Positions 35,871 through 47,840 of a DNA stretch of 64,000 bases are shown piece by piece. The position numbers and the translations under genes are program-made. Positions within the stretch are counted from its first letter, which is position 1; the number at the start of each line of letters is the position of its first letter. The notes under the pieces are model-generated. The model worked only from the letters and a program-made list of their open reading frames with translations, was not told the DNA's origin and searched no databases. The DNA is taken from positions 682,001 through 746,000 of the forward strand of contig JAGMVK010000015.1 of assembly GCA_020747065.1 (NCBI GenBank), written 5' to 3'. Source of the stretch: Cadophora sp. MPI-SDFR-AT-0126. Its lineage: Eukaryota > Ascomycota > Leotiomycetes > Helotiales > Ploettnerulaceae.

Positions 35871-37691
35871 ATGTCTCTTTACGAGCCATTGGATCCAAGT
35901 CGAAAAGAGATCAGGAGCCTGATTCTCGAATCCCTCACATCTGGAGAAGACATCCAGTGCACGACCACCACCATATCACTGCTATCGCCACCAATTTATG
36001 AAGCGCTGTCCTACGTCTGGGGCGACGCAAACATTCGAGAAACGATCACCTTTAACGGTATCCCTACCGAGGTTACCAAGAATCTCCACACAGCACTCGC
36101 CTACTTACGACTCCCCAATAAGCCACGACATCTCTGGGTAGACGCCTTATGTATCAATCAGCAAGATATAGAGGAGCGAAATAGTCAAGTGGCTATGATG
36201 GGTGAAGTGTATGCAAGTGCGAAACCGGTATTGATCTGGCTCGGCGAGGCGGACGAAGACAGCGATGAAGCTTTTACGTTGATGTCGAAAGTCTCCTCCG
36301 ATAAAGACATCGCCGAAGACATATCTCAAAAGCTATTCTCTTTCTACATGCAGCTCATTGAGCGAGAATGGTTCACCCGCCTCTGGACGATCCAAGAACT
36401 CGTCCTGGCTAGCCATGACCCCCTCGTCGGCTGTGGCCACATATGGACAACATGGAGTACTCTTCTAGGTGCATGGCAGAAAATCGCTCTCATCGAGTTC
36501 ACAAAAATGGGAATGGTGATCTTCCCAGACAATGTCAACGCACAAGGCAACGATTCATCCCTGCCAAAAACAACAGGTGTCCGCCCCTCGGGCATCAGAA
36601 TCGACCTTCTCAACAATCTCCGCTCCTCAGTCCTAGAAAGTAAAGGATCTAGCCTCCGCGATCTAATCTTGAACACCAACTCTGCTAATGCCACCGAGCC
36701 ACGCGATAGGATCTACGGCCTGCTCGGTATGTTGGACCCGTCTGCTCGTCAGGAGATCACTGTCGACTACGGGAGACCTATCGGAACTATTTTCGCAGAG
36801 GCAGTATCCCATGTTTTTCGGCACGGAAAAGGCGCTTTCCTCCTCTCTGGCATGCAACTTATGGGACCGTCTTCAAACACAACGTACCCCTCGTGGGTTC
36901 CAATTTTCGGCGATAAGGCACTGCTGAAGCCTACTCGATTTCATCCACCTAGTATTGGTGCCTCGGGAGCAGGTAGTGATGCTGTGAATGGTTCTATCGA
37001 CGAGGATCTCACCACCTTACGCATCAGAGGTATGCCCATCGATACCGTAGTCGAGAAACTCCGATTCGGCGAAGGACAAGCCTGTCTTAATCAACTTCCA
37101 CAAGTCGAGGCTCTCGCCAACAAGGCTCGCGAACGAGCTGCTACGTACGCATCCGACAATCCAGAGATTCGCCCATATCTCCGTTCATTCAAGACGAAAG
37201 AGCCGCTCTGGAGGATTTTGATTGCGAACAAAGCTTACAGCGGTGCAGCGCGGTATGAGGCTCCCGAGTCATATGGTGAGATGTATGATCGTCTTCTTGA
37301 CTTTTGTAGCGGCGGAAGATCACCACCGGGAACAGTGGACGAGGATAGCGAAATTAGTGACGTCAGGGAGTACAGACTCTGTCTGCTAAACATGCTCCCT
37401 GGAAAGTGTTTCTTCGTCACGCAAACAGGGTTTTGCGGTATAGGGCCTGATTGTACCGAAGAGGGGGATCTGTTGGCGGTATGGTTCGGTGCGCCAGCGC
37501 CGTTTGTGTTAAGACCCATTCAAGAGACCCGAAACGAAAATACAGCTGGGGAAGAAAATGGGGAGAGAAAAAGTGAGAAGGTTTATAATGTTTGTGGTGT
37601 GGCTTATGTAGCAGGTATTATGGATGGAGAGCTGGTCGATGAAGTCTACTGTGAGGATTTGGAAGATGACATGATGTTTGTTGTGCGGTAG
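35871..37691 (+). CDS. HET-domain protein
   Basis: HET proteins are fungal incompatibility effectors that can trigger cell death when non-self partners fuse. The likely start is ATG 35871 (MSLYEPLDPSRKEIRSL); the frame is open upstream to 35649 but that part looks non-coding. The protein has 606 residues. HET signatures are YEALSYVWGDA, RHLWVDALCINQQDIEERN, QVAMMGEVYASAKPVLIWLGE, WFTRLWTIQELVLAS and PRDRIYGLLGML. The C-terminal half has no recognised domain but ends with a segment typical of large HET proteins (GPDCTEEGDLLAVWFGAPAPF). No introns are needed. Confidence 0.92.
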   Translation: MSLYEPLDPSRKEIRSLILESLTSGEDIQCTTTTISLLSPPIYEALSYVWGDANIRETITFNGIPTEVTKNLHTALAYLRLPNKPRHLWVDALCINQQDIEERNSQVAMMGEVYASAKPVLIWLGEADEDSDEAFTLMSKVSSDKDIAEDISQKLFSFYMQLIEREWFTRLWTIQELVLASHDPLVGCGHIWTTWSTLLGAWQKIALIEFTKMGMVIFPDNVNAQGNDSSLPKTTGVRPSGIRIDLLNNLRSSVLESKGSSLRDLILNTNSANATEPRDRIYGLLGMLDPSARQEITVDYGRPIGTIFAEAVSHVFRHGKGAFLLSGMQLMGPSSNTTYPSWVPIFGDKALLKPTRFHPPSIGASGAGSDAVNGSIDEDLTTLRIRGMPIDTVVEKLRFGEGQACLNQLPQVEALANKARERAATYASDNPEIRPYLRSFKTKEPLWRILIANKAYSGAARYEAPESYGEMYDRLLDFCSGGRSPPGTVDEDSEISDVREYRLCLLNMLPGKCFFVTQTGFCGIGPDCTEEGDLLAVWFGAPAPFVLRPIQETRNENTAGEENGERKSEKVYNVCGVAYVAGIMDGELVDEVYCEDLEDDMMFVVR

Positions 37692-37906
37692 GAAAGCACT
37701 TACAGGGTATCGAACTTCAATCTTCAGCAAGATGCCAATTTATGAAATGTATTGGAAAATTTTATCTATTACAACCAATCCATTTTCCCAAGTATATATC
37801 CTTCTTCCCCGCAATTTTACATTGGTCCGTGGAGTCTCCTCCGCCTCTCTTACCGCTTGCCTCTTCGTCCAGCCTATTTTCACCAGTTACCCTTATGAAA
37901 AGTACT

Positions 37907-38510
37907 TTACATTGCAGCATATGCAAATGCAGCAGCTCCCATGATCAAAGCCGGAGCTTGAGTCACGAACGCAGCGCCAGCAGTCGAGGTTGAGGCGGTG
38001 CCTTATTACGTATTAGCCGAGCTCACGTCAGCAACATAAAAGAGAAGACTCACCAGCTCCTACACCAGTAGCTGTAGATTCAGTAGCAGAAGGCCCAGTA
38101 CTCGTCCCCAGCTCACCCCCGTCAACCATCGACACCCCATCCCCAACGCACGTCAACCCCGGCTCCACCTCCGTCGTCACCGCCCTTCCCCTCAACACCG
38201 CCCTCGCCGTAATCACGGCACCGTTCACCGCCGAAGTAATCGAAGCTTCGCGACTGGCTTGTGCAGAGGATAGAGAGGCTTCGAGACTGGATTGCGCGGC
38301 TGAGAGAGAGGAGTCGCGACTTGCGAATAAGGAGGAGCGGGAGGCGTCGCGGGTGGAGAAACTTCCGAGGAAGGAGGAGATGACGGGGCCGCTGAAGGAG
38401 CCGTTTTCGCAGCAGTAGTTGTTGAAGACGGAGCCGCTACACGAGTCGCCGTTTTGCGCGAGGGTGGTGCTGGCTATGAAGAGGGTGGCGACTATGGCGG
38501 AGGTCTTCAT
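37907..38510 (-). CDS. Ser-rich GPI-anchored surface protein
   Basis: This is a small extracellular protein probably attached to membrane or wall. Exons 38510-38054 and 38001-37907 join in frame (GTGAGT/AATAAG) to 183 residues. A signal peptide (MKTSAIVATLFIASTTLAQ) is followed by a short Cys cluster (DSCSGSVFNNYCCENG). Then come repeated Ser/Ala/Arg-rich octet-like words of the SSLEASLSSAQASREAS type. The second exon supplies Gly/Ala residues and a hydrophobic tail (FVTQAPALIMGAAAFAYAAM), the pattern of a GPI-attachment signal. Without the spliced exon the tail would be lost. No family is recognised. Confidence 0.82.
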
Positions 38511-40441
38511 TTTGATGGTTGGGGTTTAAAGGCAGTTTCCGGTGATTATAATCGACTTTATATGTATAGGAAGATCTTGATGCCTGATGTGTCTGCAGGA
38601 TCAAAAGCTGGGAATCAAAAGCTGGGAGGATCTCACCTATATCTCATCAGTGTGGCCAGTAAGCCGGCCAGCTTATAAGCTCATCCGTCAGCTGGGGAAA
38701 TTACGTCAGTCAATCAATTGGGTTCTATAGGTAAGCTAATCCAGTGTAATATTATCAGCTTAAAAGCGCTTTTAAACTAGCTCTTATATATATAATAATT
38801 TAGAGTCATACTGTTGGTCCACAGGCCCATACAGGACATGTCTCAGCTAGAATAGGGGGTAGGACCACTTGCGGAGGCGATTCGGTGGCGTTTCGGAGGC
38901 AGTATATAGTCTGGCATCTCCCGCCCCCTCTTAGAAAGAAACAGATTTTCCACACTATTAAGCTTGATATGCATATACATGATATTTACGTTTGATTCTT
39001 AGCTTATATTTGGTATTGAACCGATACATACTTTAAGTAGTGTTGTAATATATCGAAACCTTTAATTTCATGGGGTTCGGAGCGGAAAACCCTATCGAAG
39101 GTAGCGATAGCGAGGGGGCGAAGGCATACTCAGCAATTCTCACTAAAACGTGATTTAAATTTACTTCTTTATAAAATATTAAATATTAATATCTTACACT
39201 TTAAATATTAATTAAATAACTACTTTTACTTTAATATCTCAGATTTTTACTTGTGAAATGATCGTGCGCTAACAAGGCAAGCTCATGGTACCCTGGCTTT
39301 AGTCCTGTCTGGAGCTTTTTCTTCGAGTAAGCTTCCGCCACGGAAAACTTATTTCGTGCTAGCTGGACGGCTGATCTGCAGTCCGTAAGGCGGAGATGGA
39401 GATGCTTATTGCTGATCGAGTAGATCGCACGGGTCGCCTTGAAGCCATCTATATCTGGTCCATGCTTTTGCATGTTCAGGCTGATGCGAGCCGACTCTTG
39501 GGGAAGCCGGCGGCTCTGTTGAAGGTTTGACGTAAAGATAGCGTAACACTTATGGCTGCAGCTCTACCACTTTTGGCAGTTACCTGCGAGCTAGGTCGGC
39601 TTGCCTAATCGGAGATTCCTTGATGATATATTGGAGGATCGAGGGATGTGATTCTGTTTCTGCTGCTCTAGTGGTCAGACTCTAAAGAAGTCCTTGGAGC
39701 GACTGATGAATAGGGGTTCTCTGCTGGTCGTCGATAATCATGATGCAGTTTCATTATCAACTTTGTAACGATATTTTGGAGCTGTACTGCGCTTTGGCTC
39801 CGTCGATTCGATTTGGTACTTACGATATGTAAAGATATTTTGCTCAGATAGCTTGATCAAGTGTTGACCTTCCACAGATCAATCAGGTCACGTGCAAGGT
39901 CAGCACCCGACAATTCACTATCTGACCATCACCCGCTTATTCTTAGGAGAGCTTGGTTGAACCAGTATTCAATGCTCTTCATTCCAGGATCAGCCAAGCC
40001 AATATTCCAAATCAACTTAGTCGCGCCGTTTCAATGTAGATTGATGAGTGCCTTCCAATGTATCATGCGGGTGTTCTTGGCAGTGCAAGGCTCGCTTAAA
40101 ATGTCAACAACAGTTGTGCAATCAATAAACTCAACATATTCTGTACTTGCTGACATGGCGATGCTCGCAGAGGGGATAAGTAAAAGTCAATGATTCAAGA
40201 TCGATGCAGAGATCCTGAAACTTTGAGTCAAAAGTATTTATTCTCGGTCCTTTCTCCCTTATCAAAAATTCAAAACAATGACCAAGAAGTCACAAAAGCT
40301 AGACTGGTCACCTTCGAGTATTCCTCAACCGTACTTCCTGAATCGCCCTCTACGATTACCACCAACTGGAGCGACAGGCTGTCCAGCATCTTCACGAGCA
40401 AGGGCGGCATCTGTTTCGGCCGCAAGTCTAATTCAAGTCAG
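38511..40441. other. AT-rich island and gene-poor spacer
   Basis: Bases 38756-38810 and 39130-39240 are dominated by TA/AAT words and mark an abrupt composition change. The minus-strand open frame 39473-39231 (80 codons) looks protein-like but matches nothing I know, and 39500-40440 has only short broken frames. It may be a mutated mobile-element relic, but I see no terminal repeats or transposase motifs. Confidence 0.45.
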
Positions 40442-41469
40442 TCAACCCCAAGGCAATGAAATCTGTTGTGGATGAACACGAGCTCGATGAAACTGTAACC
40501 TTAACCAAACCCTGATCCATTGACTTGAATAAGGGATGAATAGAAGCTGTGGAAGAATCCGACTCATACCGACTGTCTATCTGGTAGCTCCATCCCATAC
40601 CACTTATCGTCAGTGAAGCCGGCTGCTTTACAAGCTGCTATAGATCCTGAGATTCTCGTTTTGAGAGCTATGAGTGTAGGTTTATTTACAGGTGTCTCAT
40701 ACAAACATTCCTGTATGAGATTCTTGAGTGTTGCTGACAAAAGTTGTTCCTGCAGCCTTTCTCGGAAAGCTGTGGCTGTTGGTCGATCAGGATTGACAAA
40801 ATTAAATGGGTGGGTTGGTTTCGGGGAATATATATACAGGCAAACTAGCCTTTTAAATGCACGTCAGTTTTTGAATAGTCACTTTTGTATCTGACCAACT
40901 AGACGATCTATTCCAAAGCCGTGTGCATACTCAGGCTGACTCGAAAAGGAAGGAAAGGACTTCGATCTACTCACTAACTTTGGCGTGAGTCGATTATTTC
41001 AGCATTCCTCGCCTATTGGAAAGAGGGTGTGATTGAGCTGGATAATTGTGAGCACAAAAGAGAAAAAGTCGTACCTCGTACATTATGATACCAATTCCCC
41101 ACTTTTCCCCGTTAGCATCGTATAACATATCTCAGATATAGATTGAAGCTCTTTCAAGCAATCCCAGTGCATGGGAGAAAGTCTATCGAGCTTCTGAGTC
41201 CCACATACCACATTTGTACCAGTTCCATATCTTCCACAAACGGGAGAGCCTAAGAAGTCGCTGTGATACCAGCGAGGCGTAAATTGCTCCTGCCAGTCAC
41301 GTTATAAGTTTGCCTCCCAGTATCATGTCCTCCACGGTGATGTGCTCACAGGTGCAAACCACCCTTTCGTTCCCCTTTCTCGTCGACTTTGATCTAGTGC
41401 ATAATGGTCCGTTGGTATTTCGTTGACAGGGTTACTATCGAATCTTTCTGCCAACCCAAAGTCTCCAAT
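40442..41469 (-). pseudogene. K1': 5'-truncated kinase-like copy
   Basis: Only the C-lobe of the kinase-like family is present. The first recognisable exon begins with IGDFGLAERFDSNPVNE at 41469. Next come EQFTPRWYHSDFLGSPVCGRYGTGTNV, interrupted before WGIGIIMYE near 41100, then the helix NLIQECLYETPVNKPTLIAL near 40720-40660. A decayed tail near 40442 ends in LPWG. No Gly loop, Lys-bearing strand or catalytic loop lies upstream, because the complete neighbour K1 ends only 120 bases away at 41590. It carries the same shifted donor (GAG|GTACGA near 41074) as K1. It looks like a tandem duplicate that lost its 5' half. Confidence 0.7.
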
Positions 41470-41589
41470 CTCCAATCAATAAGTATGTTATTTAGATGAA
41501 TCGTTGATCATATATGCACACGTACCTTGCAGTTCAGAAGCACATATGTCACTATCAAGAACAATTCCTGGCAGAGTCGATGCATATCC

Positions 41590-43939
41590 TCAATTCCATG
41601 GAAATCTCCTCAAGTCCCAATGAAATTCACAACGTGGACGGGTATTATTAGCTCGAAATTTCCGCGTATTTCTACATCGCCGCAAATTGCCCTTAATTGC
41701 AGTACACCTCTTGTCCCTGAGGCGAAATCGGGGCGAAATATCTTGTTTTCTATTGAGGCAAGTCAATCAGATTGTCCATGCCAGCTAATGGCTCTTGAGC
41801 ACAAAGCATTCATGAAGATGTGACGAAGTATGGGTAATCATGGCGGAGAAATGGCAAAGATGTGAATGTGTTACGCACGCTGTAAGAGGTTCAAGACGCT
41901 CAAGATCCTGCCACCCCTCAGGCGCCACGCCCGCATTTTCAAGCGCAGTTATACTCCGCTTGCATCTATCCTTCAAGACTTGGAGGGTTGGCCGCTGGGT
42001 GGGAATCTCGTAGAGACATTCTTGGATTGTGTCTCTGAACATTGCTGAATAGGAAGTGGCCTGTATCTCGGTTCCAAAGGCACGACCCGTTGCGGGGTTC
42101 CCATGAAGTGGGTTGGGAGTAAATGGTCTTGTGTGGTCGACATGAGTCTGATTGAAACATGCTAGGCTAGATTTTGTCAGTCATCTTCGCAGCATTCTTC
42201 AGTCTAGAATCAAAGTAGTGGACGGTTGAAGGCGGCTTTTGGTCTCAAGTGTACCATATCTTGGGAACATTTCGTGACCATGCATTACTCCACAGAGTGA
42301 CTAGGAACAGGGATTGTCTTACTATATGTTGCATCGAAGTTAGCCTATGATTCCCCAAACTCGAGGAGAAGTGCATCTCCCGGCTTTACTGGATATATAG
42401 TCTCCAACTTTTGCGACCCTGACAAAGAATATGAGCTTTCAAAAAGATGACAACCTTCACATACCTCGTACATAATCTGACCTATTCCCCACACATTTGT
42501 TTGCGTGCCAAATTTGCCACATACTGGAGAAGTCATATAGTCTGAATGGTTCCATCTCGGGCTGAATTGCTCCTAAATTTTGGCACGATATTAGATACTT
42601 CTCCAGTACATCAAAACCTGTCTCAACTCACCGGAGCCAGATATTCAAGTGTACCACGCCTGCGGAGCTCCTCATTGACATCCCAGGCATCGTGGGGATG
42701 TACTGTGGCAAGATCTCGACGTCGATACAATGCCAAGCCAAAATCTCCTATCTTGGGACGAGTAAGTACGAATCCAAAAGCAGTAGCAGTAACCTATCAG
42801 TGTACCCACTTTACAAAGTGGTGTGTCACGATGTACTGCCTCGTTTCGCATTACCATTACTGCGCCATCTCAGTATCTGCCCGTCTCATTTCTGTTGAGT
42901 GGATACCTACTATTAGGTGGTTTCAAATCAAAATGAACAAGGACACCTGGATCATCCGGGTGGTTCCCGATAGAGTAACCAGCATGGGCGTTACCTTGCA
43001 CATCAAACGTCAATTCCATACGGTGTTCCATCACAGCACAGCCGTCCACTAAGCAGTCAAAGATCTTCCACAGAGTCAATTCTTCCAGACGGACATTACT
43101 GAGAAAATCGTTAGTACGAGGTACGGTGTTCAAGGCTGAAACGGCATGTATGGATATTCACCGTTGAATCCGCAAATCCTTCAAATCTTCTAGTGTGCCC
43201 GAAGGACAGTATTCCAAAACTATTCGCCTAACAAAGCCTATCCAAACTGGATCCAAACCCTGAGCATCAGCCGCCTCCTCATCTATAATATTGTCCGTAT
43301 CCAGCATCTTTACAATGTGGTGTGATCCAGACATTCCCATGTCCCAAAATATATTTCTCTCACGTAGAGAACTCGTATTGGTATAATGTGCTAGTTTAAT
43401 GACAACCTTGTCATGTGGCGTTGGAGGTCGACCAGCCGGGGGACCTATGTATTCCCAGAGGCAGACCTATCCAATGACGGGGTGAGTCTTGTTTCCTATA
43501 AATTGTGAATTATTGAATTCTGGATCGACTCACACTACCACCTGCCCCCGACCCCAGATGCTTCACGCCCTTCCAATTTGGACCTCCATGGACATTATTT
43601 CCCAGCCCTGGCAGTCGTTCCAGTAATGCAAGTTCATCTTCTGTTGGTTGATGTTCCACAACTTGGCGACGCTCTGCAACACCTTGGACAGGTGGCCCCA
43701 GCTCCGGCACGGGTAAAGGGTCAGGTGGAGAGACAGGAGCCGGGAGAACGAAAGGGGTCAGGCCATAACTTTGCTGAAAAGGTAGCAAATTAGTTCGTGA
43801 ATAATCGCTCATGTTCATGCTTTAGACGATGACCTACATTGATTTCCCCTATGGTTGAGGGGACACGATTCGGATCGTTGTAGTTTTCCCACCACAAGTA
43901 TTCATTGTAGAACGTCGCCGCATCCCCATGGCCAGCCAT
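41590..43939 (-). CDS. K1: protein-kinase-like protein, one splice junction out of frame
   Basis: This is a member of the local kinase-like family. Exons are 43939-43838, 43773-43534, 43466-43162, 43098-42911, 42859-42810, 42751-42632, 42572-42465, about 42166-41879, and 41749-41590. All except the join 42465/42166 keep frame. Kinase marks are GSGAGGS (Gly loop), VVIKLAHY (Lys), a Glu in LRERNIFWDM, VHFDLKPPN (HFD in place of HRD), GDFGLALY (DFG) and LAPEQF (APE). The last exon carries the tail RPRCEFHWDLRRFPWN. At the problem junction the donor reads ATGTACGAG|GTATGT where paralogues read GA|GT. The C-terminal exons are then one base out, so this copy may be inactive or use an odd site. Substrate and role are unknown. 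Confidence 0.72.
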
Positions 43940-44767
43940 GATCTCAAGAAAAATTGCCCCAAATTCCAAAATAAGTTGGGGTTGATGCACCGCAAAAGCA
44001 AATTTAATAATGTATGTGATCAGATTACATATGTCCCAGAAGATTTACATGCCCGAGAAATAATCATGCGGAACTGGTAGGATTGCGGACAGCGCTTTGT
44101 TCTGGGGACAAAGAGTTGAAGATGAATGCATACAGGTGCCCCAATGGTTTAAGCACATAAAGAAAGTAAAGCTTATCTCCGAGCGAGAGATACCGTGAAG
44201 CAGATTTGAGACGGTACTGTATCGTAGCGCTATAACTAAACTCGCATAATCGATCTCCAAAACAAATCAAGGACTAAAAAAAAAACACGACAAGGACATG
44301 GCATCCAGTTGATGACAATTTCTCTCGCTTAGCACCCGGGGACCTCAAATTTCCCCAGTGGCAACGTCTGCACTCACACCTTCAATAAATCTTCGGAAAC
44401 GAAGGACTGAGCTACAGTACTATGATAATCACCATGTCTTTTTCATCTTGTGTCCTCGTAAGGAGATGGCAATTCCCCCCCTCTGGTCCCTTTGCCTCGG
44501 CTCGTGGTTCGACTCACGTCTAATCACTCAGCGTAGGCGCAATACGGAAGGGGAAATGCGATGATGATCTCCTAGGACGTAAAGCAACTTCCGTCAATGC
44601 CATTTGAATTGTAAGCAAACATCTATTGACAGCCTCCTGGAGAATGAGAACCGTAAGTATCGCCGCTGATCCTTTATCATCATGTCGGCCAACGAAATAT
44701 CCTCCACGTCTCGCTCTTTTGAACCTTTTCAACTCGGCCCATGACAGCAATAAAATAGATTCATAGA
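43940..44767. other. Spacer between K1 and K2
   Basis: It holds the K1 promoter and the K2 3' flank. The minus frame over 44520-44894 is a shadow of the last K2 exon. A run of nine A lies at about 44277-44285. Confidence 0.5.
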
Positions 44768-47102
44768 TCACTGCCAGGGAAACGTTATCAGATTCCAATG
44801 ATCCTCGCATCGAGGCTGTGTATTTTCGGGATCGATTTTGGTAAATTTGGGACACCGTGCGGAAAGAGGATTGGCCGTAGCTGTCCGTGTGCACCGTACA
44901 GTCGGAGATGGAACAGCCCTTACCATGTTTCTATCAATCAAGTGTCAGTATCAAGTTTTCTCCATAGCAATCACCCAACTCCAAAGAACAGATTTAGAGC
45001 AAAAAGTGTACGGTAATGTAGATCGTAGGCAATGCCAAGATTAAAAGGAGAAATCCTTACGTTGTCCTAGGCTCAGGAGTGTTTAAAGTATGCCATCCTT
45101 CTGGTCGGGTACCAGCTGCAAGACAAGTCGCAATGGCGTCTGTAATCCTACGCTTGAGATTCCTCAGCTTCGGTCTGTGACTAGGTTCTTCATAGAGACA
45201 TTCGTGAATCATGTCTTTGAGTTCGTTTGAGTAAGGTGTAGCCCGTAAATGGGTGCCATACGTAATGCCTCGAGCTGGAGCGTTACCGATGTTGAATGGT
45301 GTGTGTGGCGGTGTGAGCGTTGAAGGGTTGAATGGGTAGTAGGCTTCGGGATGACCTGGATCGAAACAGGCTAATCTATGATTGGAAATTCATTATAGGC
45401 AAAGATAAAAGGTTCCATTACAAGTTGACATTGTGTTTTGGTTGATGTCACGAGTCATGATGCAGACGAATTAGGGAGGGGAGCTTAATTTACAAGCAAG
45501 CAGTCGTATGAATGAGGGAAGATACTTACTCGTACATAATTTGTCCTGCTCCCCAGACATTCGTCTTTCTCCCAAACTTAGCACAGAGGCTCGAGGTCTG
45601 ATAATCTGCGTAATTCCATCTCGGGGAGAATTGTTCCTGGAAGACAGTAAGCTCAGCCTCCCTTCATTCGTAAGACGCCTTTCTTGTCTCTGAAATCGAA
45701 GGTATCACTAACAGGGCAATAGTAACCCTCGGTCCCCCGTCGACGTAGACGTATATCATTTGCAACATAAGTGCCGCCTGGTGGTACTATCCACCCTGTG
45801 CCATTGGGTTGGTTGAATCCTGTTCTATGAACCTCCATGAATAGGCCAAAATCTCCGATCTGTGAGTAACATCATGATTAGTACTATGCGGCCCAGAAAA
45901 ATTTTTTAGACAGCTCGAGGAGAACTACAAGGACCTCGATAACATACTTTCCAGGTCTGTGTGTCGGGATGCGTGCCTGCTGCCGCCCTTCGATCGTCCA
46001 CACCAAAAACTGCTTTCCTCAGCCCATACTCGGACACAGTCCCTACAACAATATTATGTGAGAGAAACTTACTATTCTCAGGTTTCAAATCGAAATGCAC
46101 AACCACAGGATTGCCTTGGATATACCATGCTGGATCTGCTATGAAATGCCCCGGGTTATTCGGGTCGAGAACGAGCTCGGCATCATATTCAAGCACAGCC
46201 AGGCCGTCGACTATACACTCGAATATACGCCAAAGGGTAAGTTCCTCGAAAGGAAGATATCTATGTTTACAAAATCAGCAGATCGTCCCTCGAAATCGAG
46301 CTGCTTCTTTTCTCGAAAGCATCTTGCAGCCATGGTAGGTTTTACGTACCGTCGACGCCGCTCAACTAAGAGCCTATTCAGACTTCCCTGTGGACAATAC
46401 TCCATAATAAGTCTCCTAACAACCCCAGTCCATGCCACAGGTAGTGACCTACTGCCACCCTCGATGCGTCTGTCCGCATCTGTCAATCGATGCGGCGGTA
46501 CAAGCAGCCTCACAATATGCTCGCTACCACTCTGATTCAATAGTTGAATCATCTGCCCCTCTTCCCACAACCAATCGATCGCTGGCTCTTGCTTGTTCTT
46601 CACTGCGATCTTTCTGATAGGCGGAGCAGCTAGTGGGCCGTTATATTCCCATAATACAACCGCACCACCACCGCCTTGCCCAAGATACTTTACCGGCCTC
46701 CAGTTCTGGTGTCCGCCCTGGGGCGCGCCGTGTGGTTTGTATGTTACTCCTGCGTAGAGACCCGGATTCCGATAACTTGATTTATCGCGGCGGGGGAATT
46801 GAGGGGGCTTGGGTCTCGGGGCACGCCTGGCTGGAATTGCTGCTACTGGGTGGGCAACGGTAGTTGTTGGAGGAGCGGCGAGACCGGGTGGGACCAAGAA
46901 TGTTGCGTTGTAGCTTGCCTAGTGAAATCAGGCCATTACTCAGAAAGAGTTACAGAAAAATGAATGTAAATCATATTTGACGGATTGTACTTACCACGAT
47001 AGTCGCAAAAGGGAGCGGTGGACCTGGTGGCGGAGGTATGTTATATTCATGCCAATATCGGAATCTAGTTCTAAATTCGCGATCATAATTTGTGGAACCC
47101 AT
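44768..47102 (-). CDS. K2: protein-kinase-like protein, intact copy
   Basis: This is the only copy of the family that splices into a full frame. Exons are 47102-46995, 46918-46350, 46260-46073, 46042-45948, 45859-45713, 45636-45530, 45375-45061 and 44930-44768, giving 563 residues. A Pro-rich N-terminus (YWHEYNIPPPPGPPLPF, then an Ala/Pro linker) precedes the kinase domain. Its marks are LGQGGGGAVV (Gly loop), RKIAVKNK (Lys), a Glu in LWEEGQMIQ, VVHFDLKPEN, GDFGLF and CPEQFSPRW, followed by a C-lobe helix ending ECLYEEPSHRPKL. The tail exon ends QPRCEDHWNLITFPWQ. Catalytic residues are present except that HRD reads HFD, so activity is plausible but reduced regulation by loop phosphorylation is likely. 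No transmembrane segment is seen. The family's job is unknown. Confidence 0.85.
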
Positions 47103-47840
47103 CTGGAATAAGATGAAGAATGAAAACACTATCAAATGAGGTAAAATGAGTAGGAGAGAAGGGAAACTGAGATATTGGATACCGTGGAAATTCAACTTGG
47201 TCGATAATAGTTTGAGAAAAGGAAAACAAAGGCGGAAATCGTAAGGCAAATCTGAAAAGACAAAGCATTCGTTCTTTCCCTTGTTGCTTTCAGAAGGCAC
47301 TGCCATTGTAAACATCCGGATTTGGTAGGGACAGGCATGGATACTGGAATTCCCCATCATCCTTTCGTTCACCAATTTGGTGTGCATCGTGCTCTGCCTA
47401 GTTTTATCCTCTATCAAGACAGTCGATAAATCTACAGTGATCAATGAGTGGTCACAGGGCATTTCTCTCCTAACAAGACAATCACCAAATCCACAACAAT
47501 CAGTAAATGGAATCAGAGATCTCAATACAGAGACAGAGAAAAGGGGAAGTTCGTGCTTTTGAGATGATTGGTGCTTACTACGGTCGGATGCTAGATAGGG
47601 GAAAAAGGACCAAAAGAGATGCCAACGCTCAAGAAGAAGCGCCAATGCATGCAGAGAAAACCAGAGAGTAAGACAAGGGAAGAGGTAAGGTTTCTAAATC
47701 ATCCTCTCTGCGATCAGCCGTCTTCTCGTATCAGCGAACAGCAATACTTCCCCTTCATCCTCAGTTTTCAAACATCAAGCATACTCTTTCATATTCACTC
47801 TCCAACTCCTCTAATACGCCCAATCTTCCCATCACCCAAC
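47103..47840. other. Spacer upstream of K2
   Basis: It is the promoter side of K2 and the 3' flank of the small secreted gene. Bases 47740-47840 are C/T/A-rich. No gene is supported. Confidence 0.5.

Noticed and set aside
34555..37691. SDR plus HET genes as a secondary-metabolite cluster
   Set aside because: No synthase, oxygenase or transporter gene lies nearby.
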